Assembly: GCF_000003605.2 (NCBI RefSeq) | Contig: NW_003118947.1 | Coordinates: 18,346 to 40,921, forward strand | Length of the DNA: 22,576 nt | Source of the DNA: Saccoglossus kowalevskii | Taxonomy: Eukaryota > Hemichordata > Enteropneusta > Harrimaniidae | Direction: 5' to 3' | In this document: positions 12,661 through 21,376 of the stretch, in pieces | Layout of the letters: each line of letters begins with the position of its first letter | Position numbering within the stretch: position 1 is the stretch's first letter | The notes under the pieces: model-generated | What the model was told of the DNA's origin: nothing | Database searches by the model: none | Seen by the model: the letters and a program-made list of their open reading frames with translations, nothing else | Position numbers and translations under genes: made by a program

Positions 12661-12962
12661 TAAATATAATAAAAAACATTGATGTCTTAATATTGTGCTT
12701 TGAACAGACGTTTTTATCGCACAAACGATGATAAATAGTGAGCAGGTATTACACATGATTATTATTACGGTTATCACGTGATATAGTATACATCGCTGAT
12801 TGGTTTAAAGACGCATCGAGTCCAAGGGAAGATGGGGTTACTGCCGACAAACGTCCTTGTGTTCCACCATATTGTGAATTTGGTCAATTCAATCAATAGG
12901 GTAATTTGTGTTTATCCATTTACTACCATAGGTCTTATGTGACATCAGCTATAATCATATGG
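12661..12962. other. spacer between the LINE and the pseudogene
   Basis: No coding match. It contains a perfect 12-bp palindrome with an E-box core, TATCACGTGATA (12772-12783). It may be decayed 3' sequence of the neighbouring pseudogene, but nothing recognisable remains. Confidence 0.4.
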
Positions 12963-15741
12963 CTCATTCGTCATCTTCTGGCCTTTCTCTGCAAAGTGTA
13001 GAAGGTCGATCGTTGTACTTTCTGGTACAAGAGCTGATGAAGCCAGATTCTACAAAGGAGTCTTAACTGTGAATGGATTGCCTGTACAGTAATTCTCAAT
13101 TGAGTGTCTGATCTACAGAGCATTGTCTCTTACAGAAACATCCCCAGAAAGCATTCATTTGAGCAAGATGGATTGGCATTAGGCAAGCATAATTAAGGAG
13201 ATCATGTGCGAAAAAATACTTTATGAGATTATCTAATGCAGCCAAGTAACAGTCACTTGAGCGACAAGTGCTGATAAGAAGGAGAAGGCTTTCCACTTGC
13301 ATAAGGTACTGTGTGAGAAATTGAGCAAGTTGTCCACAATCTGTATCTTTTTCTCGTTGTTTGATATTTTCTGAATACCAGGACTGGATCAGGTCTACGT
13401 TGATGGAGTGCATTCTTAAAATCAGTACATGGGATATGGAGAGGTTTAAGTGGAATTACAGAGGAAATAGCATCAAACTTCATCATCAGGATTGCCAGAT
13501 AGGTTGTAATATGGTACTCCACACCTCGCTTGTAGGCCTTGCCACCATAGATCCCACGAAGAGCTGCAGAAGTGTATGTTCCGCTGTCTATGGTACATGT
13601 GTCAATGCCACTTCCATCAATTGTTTTACCGAGAGCATGAAGGGCAGCAAAGGCAATATGAAGAACACCTGCTCGGAGGATCCAGTTGATGTTATCCACT
13701 GACTGCTGAATTTTGAGTGCACGTTGGTAAGGATCCAAGTCTAGTGTTATGAGGGTTCTTCTCTCTGGACCAACAACAAAAGCAGAGATGCTCTGAGTCA
13801 ACATCAGAACAGTGTACAGAGTCGCATAATCTGTAGGTGATGTCTTAAATAGTGGAGCAAGCACCTCTGAGTTTGTGCGGTCTTGACTCTGAAAGGAATG
13901 TAATAACAGCAGAGATTTGTTACTAGCCCACGTTGGCATAATTTCTTCCTTTGCTAGTTTTACAGCCTTGTGGCTTCGTTCTTTCACTGAAAGAATAAAA
14001 TCATCACAATCATGGATGTCTTGTGATGTGGAAGACTCTTGCTGTTCTCCTAAACATTCATTTGTGTTTTCACTGTCGTTTGTCGTCAGCAGTGAGGTGG
14101 TTAGCAGGTGCCCAAATGTGAGTGTAATCATTTGAGGTAAGACACTTTCGCTTTCCCAGCTCATAGTCCTCAAATCGTATTGGCTTTGTTTGAATGATTG
14201 GCTCTTGCAAGTACTTTACTTCAAACTTAAGTGGTGCAAATGAGACAAGTTTCTCTGGGATGACAAGTGGTGGGTTGACATGTTCCCCATTTTACTACTA
14301 CTGTACCATGGAATGTGTTCTGTCCTGCTAGCATGTCTTCTAAGAGATCAATGTTATCAACAGCAAACCAGATGTTTACACCTTTCTTGACAAAATCAGG
14401 CAAACAAAACCCCCCAGTCTCCTTCATTCTTTGAAGAACACCTTGCTCCATACGCTTCTCAAGGTCAAGGATTCTGTGATAGTCACTGCCAATGTAGACT
14501 TCTGAGAGGTTAATAAAATAGCAAGGGGCAGACCGATTGAGAGTGGAGTCTCAACAGATTGCTGAAAACCATGGTTCTTCTGAGACTGATGTTTTACTTG
14601 ACCATCACTTCGAGTATTCTGGATAAGAAACTGGCAAGCAACATCAACTGTTTTGTCAACTTCTTCGTTGCGCATTCCAAAAACTGTATTTACATGGTTG
14701 CCAAAGAGTAGATGGGTGAGGAAAAACTGGAGTAGTGGGGGATTTTCAAAATCTTCAAAGCTTCCATTGAATGACCAGTTCTGATGTTGCATTATCACCT
14801 CTCGTAGAATGTTGACCATGTTCTTCAAGAGGCCAATTGTTTCATCATTATCTAGCCGAACAGATCGAATTTCCATTGCTTTGCTAACTGCTGTTGGGAG
14901 AACAATGCTGTCAGGTTCATTTCTGCGCAGTGATTTGACAAATTGAACATTTGGAAGGCGTTCACTTATGAGTTTTTTCAAATGTTTTCGGTAAATCTCA
15001 GAAATCTCTACCTGATACCTTTTCAAAATTAACATGTATGCAGCATTCACCTCAGCCATATTCAGAGTAATGCTGTATTTTGAATGAGTAATGAGTATTT
15101 TGAACACAGAGAAGTAACTGTTCGTCACAAAGAGAATGAATTAGCTGGTCATTACATCTATATGTTGAAGCAAATGTTCTTTGGGCAGACCGTAAACATT
15201 TTCTATGATAGTAATTTTCAAGGGCACTAGCATCTCCAACATCTTCTAAATCTGACACACAAATTTTGACAGAGTCGTGCTTTATCTCTAGTAAGTTTCC
15301 ACCCATCATGTCTGACAAAACTTGGTGGAGTGGTTCGGAAGTATCTTTGAGCAAAAGCTGCAGGACGAGAATATACAAACTTCTGCTTTGGGGGTGATTT
15401 TCTTCCTCTTAGGCAGGGCAGAGTCAGATGCACTAGATGGGCGTCCAGGTCCTCGTACAGAATACACAGACAAATCAGACAAGGTTTGCTTGCCCCTCAA
15501 CCTTTCTTCATGGTCTTGTTCACAACAGGTTTTCGACACTCGCTATGGTAACATGCAGATTTGCGTTCAGATTCACTGAGTGAATTTAAGTGATCAGTAA
15601 GTTTTTTGATATCAATTTGTCCCAAAGACTCTCGTTACAACACTTGATAAGTTCATCAATCACTTCTGGGTTATTTACCAGTCTCTTGGTTGAGTTGGCA
15701 CCCTCGTTGCAGATAATGCATATGCTGTTTTTCGCAAACAT
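12963..15741 (-). pseudogene. pseudogene of a large zinc-finger-like invertebrate protein family
   Basis: Ten consecutive minus-strand frames read as one protein broken by at least eight frameshifts (near 15622, 15512, 15350, 15080, 14515, 14280, 14100 and 13375), an in-frame TAG near 13053, and a deletion near 13130. The likely start is the ATG at 15741. The N-terminus carries two modules with metal-ligand spacing. The first has CIIC then CYHSEC. The second has a CIF...C cluster, then YYHRKC. Later landmarks are NMAEVNAAYMLILKRYQVEI, SWSF-like NWSFNGSFEDFENPPLLQFF, GGFCLPDFVKKGVNIWFAVD, SPTDYATLYTVLMLTQSISA, GIYGGKAYKRGVEYH, IHLAQMNAF and NLASSALVPEST. I recall this order from long uncharacterised multi-copy proteins in cnidarian, lancelet and mollusc gene models, some of which continue into a nuclease-like region. 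That region is absent here, and function is unknown. Confidence is high that this is a decayed gene and moderate on the family. Confidence 0.8.
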
Positions 15742-15784
15742 GACTGCCTATTTATCTTGTTTGTCTTGTCTCAGCTTGATGCTT

Positions 15785-16033
15785 TTATCTCAAACAGTTT
15801 ACAACATATAAATGATTGAATATTCTCCCAATACTCGTTTGAGTCTCCTTCAATATCTGTAGCAGGATATTTGAAAATAGATTGGACCAGTTGTGTTTCT
15901 GTGCCTGAAAACCAAAGAAAAAGTTGGTCACATCACTGAAATGACAGATGTGTTTAACCATGTTGAAAGTGTCATAAATGGAATCAGCATCATCAAAAAC
16001 CCCTAAATTGTCTCTAAGTACATAAAAATAGGT
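15785..16033 (-). other. open frame upstream of the pseudogene, unknown
   Basis: An 82-codon stretch without stops, with an internal ATG at 15961 (59 codons from there), lies directly upstream of the pseudogene start on the same strand. It reads phrases such as VFDDADSIYDTFNMVKHI. A TTTTCAG/G acceptor-like site lies inside it near 15907. It could be a 5' exon or flanking piece of the same decayed element, or chance. I do not recognise it. Confidence 0.2.
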
Positions 16034-16221
16034 TTACCGTTAATGAAAATAAGCGTGGGTTAGGTCGAGAAGGTCCGCAATTGAAACACACAAATTTTAG
16101 CACACAAAACCTACGGGATAACACTTCGTACCACACTATTTGCTTTGATTGCTGTCTCAGGTCTGGTCACCTGAATTATTGGCGATCGCTAGGATTGTCC
16201 TTATCACTTGTATCTCCCACT

Positions 16222-16478
16222 ATAAATCATGGAGTAAAAATGTTGGACATAACTCATTCTACTCAGCTTGAGTGTGGGCCCAAAGTTACCATTTTTTTTA
16301 ATATCTTGTTTCATTGCCAAGGAATTTGATTTTAAAGTTGGGGTAACTTTTCGTCAAGAACGGTTTATTAACTCTTTTGTGATTTTTGTTATCCTCGTAC
16401 AAATCTTTTTGTCAAAATCTCGGACACATCTCAATCTAGTTTGCTTGAGTGTGTGACTAAAGCTGCTATTTTGTTTTT
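16222..16478. repeat. direct repeat pair spaced 177 bp
   Basis: The segments 16222-16300 and 16399-16478 align at roughly 70 percent. Both have a gtNaaaat...ggaca...ctca...tcta core followed by gcttgagtgtg and an AAAG...T-rich stretch. They look like two units of an old tandem or dispersed repeat. Open frames across them have no coding features. Confidence 0.55.
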
Positions 16479-17763
16479 GAGTCTGTACCACCATTATCAT
16501 GGTAACCCGAAACAATATTTTTTTCAGCGGAGCAGATAGCCAGTCAGCCATCAAGTTTTTATGTTGAGTTCTTCGAATTCCGGCATTGGGTACGAAGGTG
16601 TCGAATACGAATACTAGCACGACACGTTATGTAAATATTTTGGATTTCATGGTCTAAGAATTTGCAAGCAGATATCTGGTTTGAACTGTCTTAAAATAGT
16701 TTAAATAACAAATATAATAATTTCGTATGTCGACTCTTCGTGTTAATTTCAGAAAACAGTCATTTTTACCCAGAATATTAGCCATTTTAATCAAATTAAT
16801 TCTGATAATAATGCATTGACCTTTTCAGTAGGTTGCAGCAATTTATACGTAATATTTGTCATATTTTATATAAGCCCTTTTGTATTGTTTATATTGGATT
16901 GTTTTGATGTAATTATTTGCATTCTGTCTTTTTACAAACTAAAACCAAATGCAGTTATTATACATTTATGGTACAACACGCCGGTTTCTTTCATCGTTAA
17001 TTTTAAAAAAGCAAAGGTAGGTATCAAGCCATTCAAACACCGAGCGCAGTGCGCAATGTGGTCAGTTGAAAAGGTTTCCATTTTATTCAGTCGGCTATTA
17101 GAAAGCTTGAAGTTAAATGATGATAGCAATAGGATAGCAACTCGATTGTCAGTCACAAATAGCGAGTTAATCGGGTAAAGCACCCATGAGAAACAAATTC
17201 CCGAAATTGTGAAAATTTTTGTTGTAAATCAAAGATGGCGGCCAACCCACGATATTGATCTGTAATAGTTTTTCTCATGAAAAAACTTAGACCTTACATG
17301 GTTCATGCTACATATCAAGTTGATCGGTTGAAGCATTAAAAATGGCGGCCAAACCACCTGACCAACCCCCAAAATAGATTTTTAAACGTAACGTGCTTTA
17401 CACCTATATGCTCGAAACCGAATTTCAAATCTATGTGTTCAGTGGTTTCGAAGAAGCAGATTTTCAAGTGACTTTCAGACCAGTGGACCAATTACAATTT
17501 CGAATGTCGTCACTACTTCACATTAACTCCAATTACATTTTACATTCAATCGAAAATGGGCAAAATGGATGATTTTGTGTGAACGTTAAGTTGTCCTAAA
17601 TTCACGTTATCTGACATTTCAGATACTCAATAGCTTTCTAAATACGTGATGATATTACAGACAACAGTTCCTGGGCTTTCATGTTACTTTTCAATTATCA
17701 GTCACACATTGTACAAATTAGAATTCGAGACAGTGTTCATCTTTTTTGGGCATTAGGATTTAT

Positions 17764-17784
17764 GTCACGTGCATTTCACGTGAC
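17764..17784. promoter_or_regulatory. paired inverted E-boxes (USF/CLEAR-type)
   Basis: GTCACGTG (17764-17771) and CACGTGAC (17777-17784) form a perfect 8-bp inverted repeat with a 5-bp spacer. Each half contains the CACGTG core with the GTC/GAC flank preferred by USF, MITF and TFE-type bHLH-zip factors. No gene is visible nearby, so a role is speculative. Confidence 0.35.
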
Positions 17785-18051
17785 CAAGAGACAACGACGT
17801 TTCTACTCATGATAAAAACATATTTTGCAATTACACAGTAAATTGAATACATAAATAAAAAGTTAATGTACGTGTTATTATATTTAAATGACAGATTCAG
17901 ACTTCTCTTATATAATACCTTTTTAGTTCCAAGTATTATTCCAGCACAGGATATTATGCATTTCATTCAAATAACTCATGGCTAACTTAATGGGAGCATT
18001 TGCCAAACACCGCCTGGCGACGCGATAGTATTTAGGCTAGGGGTACCTCAG

Positions 18052-18065
18052 AAGACCGCGGTCTT
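18052..18065. repeat. perfect 14-bp palindrome
   Basis: AAGACCGCGGTCTT is its own reverse complement and is GC-rich within AT-rich DNA. It could be a dimeric factor site or simply chance. Confidence 0.6.
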
Positions 18066-18818
18066 ATACTATGTGATCGTTCCAGGTAGATCACGTGTTC
18101 ATTTACTGCATTATTGATATAGTACCTTTGTGATCAGCTGACTCACAAGTAATGTGGTTTATTGCAATACGCGCAATGAAGTTCTAAGTAGCTTCGGGTC
18201 GGTTATGCTGCTCCCACCACTGGCGCTTGATGTAGAAATTCTGCGAAAATGTAATATGTTCAAATAAAATTAGTATATTGTACATTTGTTTTGTTTTTCT
18301 TCACCTGCTCCTTTCTTTCAAAATTATATTACTCTTAACCGTGAATTGAATGTGGTGTAACCCACTGTGTATGTCACTATGTAATTGAGTATGCAGCTTC
18401 CAATGGTATCGAAAGTTTCACATCATACAATTGTATTAAACATGCCCGTTATTTTCAAGCAATGAAGCACTTACTAAATTAATGGATTGTTACTTGAACA
18501 AATTACATTATTTTAACAGGTTAACCCCGAAGACGTATATTTGTCATTTACAATTCAAAAGTTGAGTGAACACGGTTTTGATTCAAGGGGTATATTTCTT
18601 TGTTATTTTGCATCACGAACGCTTGATTTTGTCCTAATTGACAACAATATGTACGGAGGCTCAATGACTGAAACCTAGACAAAAAGTGACACAAATAATA
18701 TGATTTATTTGTTAGTAAATTTACATTTGCCTGCTTTAATATTGTAAAACCTTTCAAACCATCAATATATATATCAAGTATGTGTGTGTGTTGCACAATT
18801 GTGTTTGGGGAACCAGTG

Positions 18819-18945
18819 AAGGGCGGTGGTTGTCGCGCAGCGCGTGTTCGAATTTCTTGTAAATAAACAATGTATTTTACACGCGTTGTATACGTAGCTA
18901 TGAGTCCCATATCGAACAGAACGCGACGCGACGACAGCCACCCTT
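18819..18945. repeat. small inverted-repeat unit, MITE-like
   Basis: The left end (18819-18851, starting AAGGGCGGTGG) and the reverse complement of the right end (18912-18945, starting AAGGGTGGCTG) align at roughly 75 percent with small gaps, and both end in GTTCGA. The 127-bp unit is richer in CpG than its surroundings. Short size and terminal inverted repeats suggest a miniature inverted-repeat element, but no clear target-site duplication is visible. Confidence 0.4.
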
Positions 18946-19059
18946 TAATCTTCTTGAAGTTTTATATATGAAAACAGCATTTTACTGTGCCCACCATCTT
19001 CGCCAGCCAAGGACCATTTATTCGGTCTAATCCTCAACATTATTAGATTTACTTCGGCT

Positions 19060-19077
19060 CATTTGCATCACCCAATC
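19060..19077 (+). promoter_or_regulatory. octamer plus CCAAT box upstream of the peptide gene
   Basis: A perfect octamer ATTTGCAT (19061-19068) is followed three bases later by CCAAT (19072-19076). They lie about 70-80 bp before the ATG at 19143, a plausible promoter position. POU-domain and NF-Y factors bind such sites in animals. No strong TATA box is seen between them and the ATG. Confidence 0.4.
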
Positions 19078-19142
19078 ACAACTCAGATAGAAACGACAAT
19101 TACTTAACAAAACAATTGAAATTAAAATGGTGGAATATAGAA

Positions 19143-19283
19143 ATGAACGTGTTGCTAGCTTTTTCTCTGTTAACGAGCTTACTGACCATAACAGCGCTTA
19201 ATGCTGTATGTGAGGGAAATGATATAGGGACTATGTTGCAGGAAGACTTACGGTGGCCCATATATACAATCGGCGAAGAATGA
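19143..19283 (+). pseudogene. 5' part of a small secreted-peptide gene, cut by a transposon
   Basis: The ATG at 19143 opens a frame with a textbook signal peptide: MNVLLAFSLL followed by TSLLTITALNA, with likely cleavage after Ala21 or Ala18, then VCEGNDIGTMLQED. From residue 36 the reading enters the inserted element and adds LRWPIYTIGEE before a TGA at 19281-19283, so the present product would be 46 residues with a foreign tail. The first 35 codons belong to the host gene. Beyond the element the frame resumes at 21361, which supports disruption of one coding exon. Octamer and CCAAT motifs lie just upstream. The mature peptide is not recognised. A signal peptide is an inference from hydrophobicity and small residues at the cleavage site. 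Confidence 0.65.
19233..19248 (+). repeat. left copy of 16-bp flanking direct repeat (putative TSD)
   Basis: ATGTTGCAGGAAGACT directly precedes the element and matches ATGTTGAAGGACGACT after it at 14 of 16 positions. The outermost A and T could instead belong to the inverted repeat (TTACGG...CCGTAA), in which case the duplication is 14 bp with 12 matches. Confidence 0.75.
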
Positions 19284-19348
19284 CCAAATTTCGGCGATCA
19301 ATGACGCATTGCGACGACCAATAACCAATTACGACGATCAATGACGCA
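19249..19348 (+). repeat. left terminal inverted repeat, 100 bp
   Basis: Compared with the reverse complement of 21261-21360, one mismatch was found (GACCAAT against GATCAAT, near 19316). Identity stops exactly after GACGCA, where the left arm runs on into more 20-bp units. Confidence 0.93.
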
Positions 19349-19556
19349 TTGCGGCGAACAATAACGCTTGCGGCGATCAATAACGCATTGCGACGATCAA
19401 TAAAGCATTGCGAAGATCAGTAACGCATTGCGACGATCAATAACCAATTTCAGCTATCAATAACGCATTGCGACGATCAATAACGCATTGCGACGATCAA
19501 TAACGCATTGCGACGACCAATAACGCATTGCGACGACCAATGACCAACTTCAGCGA
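19271..19556 (+). repeat. 20-bp minisatellite in the element's left arm
   Basis: About 14 copies of GCGACGATCAATAACGCATT, with one 19-bp unit and a partial last unit. Variation is mostly GACGATC against GGCGATC or GACGACC, and ACGCATT against ACCAATT. The first four units are shared with the right arm. The rest are left-arm expansion. Confidence 0.95.
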
Positions 19557-19573
19557 TTTAGTTTAAAGGATGG

Positions 19574-19611
19574 ACCCACAATGCTTTGCACACTTCAATG
19601 GCGTCCGCCAT
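19574..19611 (-). promoter_or_regulatory. ZNF143/Staf-like and YY1-like motif pair inside the element
   Basis: ACCCACAATGCTTTGCA (19574-19590) resembles the ZNF143/Staf site core CCCA..ATGC.TTGC. On the minus strand ATGGCGGAC (19603-19611) resembles YY1 sites that overlap translation starts in animal genes, and it opens a 17-codon frame. The patch is less AT-rich than the rest of the element. An internal promoter is possible but is inferred from motifs only. Confidence 0.3.
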
Positions 19612-19742
19612 GTAGTCAACTCCGTTCGTCCACGAACTACAGCTTGTGTAAGTATTCGTTATATGAATAAATCCAAAATGCTAGAATCCATTGCTATGGC
19701 AAGCCAAGTGTTGCAATATTATTAAAAACAATTTTTTTTTTT

Positions 19743-19945
19743 AAATCCATATTTTATTCCACAAAACGCGATTTACATTTGTAAAATCCATATTTCATTC
19801 CATAAAACGCAATTTATGTTTGTAAATTCTATTTTACATTTCATAAAATATTATTTTATTTTCTAAAATTCGTATTTGATTTCATCAAACGTATTTCTGT
19901 TCAAAGAATTCCTATTTAATTATTCAGATGCCATTTTGTTGTGTA
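19743..19945. repeat. degenerate 41-bp tandem repeat
   Basis: Units begin near 19743, 19784, 19824, 19866 and 19906 with AAATCCATATTT-like or AATTC-TATTT-like starts followed by TTCCANAAAACG-like phrases. The first two are close and later ones increasingly diverged. It lies after a 12-T run. Confidence 0.7.
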
Positions 19946-20143
19946 CAATTTATATTCCATTCAGTACACAAATTTATATGTTTAAAAAAAGGTTGTCATT
20001 TTGTGTCATTCATTTTACTTCTGATACACCGAATTGTGTTTAGGGTAAATATATGTTTCAGTTCTGAATCAAAATTATTTCATTCGTGATTCTATATTGA
20101 TTCATAAACCGTAACAAACTTAGGGGGCCTACAATTGTATGCC

Positions 20144-20345
20144 GTCATTTTTGGTAAAAAGTGATATTTTCAACTTCTTTGATACTATACATATATGTAC
20201 CTCAGGTAGACCTTTTTCAGATTTGTTTATTTCGTGATATCTTAATTCTCTAATTTTAATGAATATTTTTGTCATTTTTGGTAAAAAGTGACATTTTCGA
20301 ATTATTGTTGAAAACAGCAAGCCCGATTGCTTGGATACTATACAC
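20144..20345. repeat. 127-bp-spaced internal duplication
   Basis: GTCATTTTTGGTAAAAAGTG begins at 20144 and again at 20271. Both copies are later followed by TTGATACTATACA or TTGGATACTATACA. The second copy carries about 24 extra bases between the two phrases. Confidence 0.75.
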
Positions 20346-20604
20346 ATTGTTCATTTTCTAATGATATCTTCAGTTCTTGAAATGTGCATTGCTAACAGCG
20401 TAGATATCTCATATTATATATTGTTATATCGTTAGTTATATCGTTAGTTATCAAATTTAAGATATATAGTTTTGTTTATAGTAATATAGCTGGAATATAA
20501 CCATGTCAGGAATATGATTGTTAACATTAAAATGATTGACATTTGTATCTGATCGTCAAACAAGTACTTGTCCATATTGAGAGGATTATTGCTCTGGAAC
20601 AGCA

Positions 20605-21260
20605 TTCAAAATCAGCCATTTTGAATACATGTATATATATAACATGATGTATAATGAATATATAAAATGTGAATATAATCAGTCAAAGCATTTAAGAGAC
20701 ATGGCTCTAGAACCCCAATCATTAAAGCAAAATGGCCGTCAGTCAGCCATTTTGAATCCAATCTGAAAAATAAAATGACATGCATCAGGAACCCGTAATG
20801 TCTAATGTATGTACCAAGTTTGAACGAAATCCATTCATAAATGCCAGAAATGCTTGATATTTGATGATTTTTTAGCACAAAAATGACTACCATTCGGCCA
20901 TTTTGAATAGGATCGTCATACCAATATATCTGTTTATCTATGACATGATGTATAATGAATATTTAAAATTTGAATATAATCAGTCAAAACAAGTCGGAGA
21001 TATGGGTCTAGAAGCCCATTCATTAAAACAAAATGGCCGCCAGACAGCCATTTTGAATCCGATCTGAAAAATAAATGATGTGCATCAGGAACCTGTAATG
21101 TCTAACGTATGTACCAAGTTTGAACGAAATCCATCCATAAATGCTTGATATTTGATGATTTTTTAGCACAAAAATGACCACCATTTGGCCATTTTGAATA
21201 GGATCGTCAAACCAATATATCTGTCTATCTATGACATGATGTATAATGAATATTTAAAAT
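20605..21260. repeat. tandem repeat of about 301 bp with GCCATTTTGAA motifs
   Basis: ACATGATGTATAATGAATAT recurs at 20642, 20943 and 21234 (spacings 301 and 291). The two complete units are roughly 90 percent identical, and the shorter lacks about 9 bp near 21143. The third is cut by the right inverted repeat, and a partial unit end precedes 20642. Each unit carries CAAAATGGC...GCCATTTTG, an inverted pair with 9-bp arms (20728-20736 and 20746-20754; 21029-21037 and 21047-21055), plus a further GCCATTTTGAA copy. No coding frame is supported. Confidence 0.9.
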
Positions 21261-21360
21261 TGCGTCATTGATCGTCGTAATTGGTTATTGATCGTCGCAA
21301 TGCGTCATTGATCGCCGAAATTTGGTCATTCTTCGCCGATTGTATATATGGGCCACCGTA
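21261..21360 (-). repeat. right terminal inverted repeat, 100 bp
   Basis: Reverse complement of the left arm. Its inner edge abuts a truncated third copy of the 301-bp repeat, showing where the interior array ends. Confidence 0.93.
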
Positions 21361-21376
21361 ATGTTGAAGGACGACT
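21361..21376 (+). repeat. right copy of 16-bp flanking direct repeat (putative TSD)
   Basis: ATGTTGAAGGACGACT follows the right terminal inverted repeat without a gap. The two differences from the left copy suggest decay since insertion, although the terminal repeats themselves are nearly identical. Confidence 0.75.

Larger units (their letters stand above)
16480..18818. other. non-coding stretch with dispersed motifs
   Basis: The 120-codon plus frame at 16816-17178 is hydrophobic and AT-driven with no domain, and I regard it as chance. Two copies of a YY1-like phrase, AAGATGGCGGCC (17232-17243) and AAAATGGCGGCC (17339-17350), sit about 107 bp apart. The sequence between them resembles the arrangement in the 301-bp repeats at 20605-21260. 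No gene is supported. Confidence 0.45.
19249..21360. mobile_element. 2.1-kb non-autonomous foldback-type element
   Basis: It begins TACGGTGGCCC and ends with the reverse complement GGGCCACCGTA. The terminal inverted repeats are 100 bp and 99/100 identical, made of an outer unique part of about 22 bp and inner 20-bp tandem units. The left arm continues into a longer array (14 units) while the right has four. The interior holds a promoter-like patch, a 41-bp repeat array, a 127-bp-spaced duplication and a 301-bp tandem repeat. No transposase frame is present, so movement would need enzymes from elsewhere. The architecture recalls Drosophila FB and sea-urchin TU elements, whose arms also contain tandem repeats, although those make shorter target duplications (about 8-9 bp). 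Confidence 0.85.

Noticed and set aside
13361-14135. Plus-strand frames at 13361-13702 and 13917-14135
   Set aside because: They are antisense shadows of the minus-strand pseudogene.
16816-17178. 120-codon plus frame with a hydrophobic N-terminus, possible membrane protein
   Set aside because: The hydrophobicity comes from T-rich DNA, the opposite strand is also open, and there is no family resemblance.
19271-19556. Regular repeat array resembling a CRISPR
   Set aside because: Units are contiguous 20-bp tandem copies without spacers, in an animal genome and inside a transposon arm.
20129-20893. Minus frames of 72 and 93 codons inside the element
   Set aside because: They run across the internal tandem repeats and show no transposase motif.
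19248-21361. TTA/TAA at the element ends as a Harbinger-type 3-bp target duplication
   Set aside because: The ends are TTA on the left and TAA on the right, which are inverted and not direct copies, so they belong to the inverted repeat.
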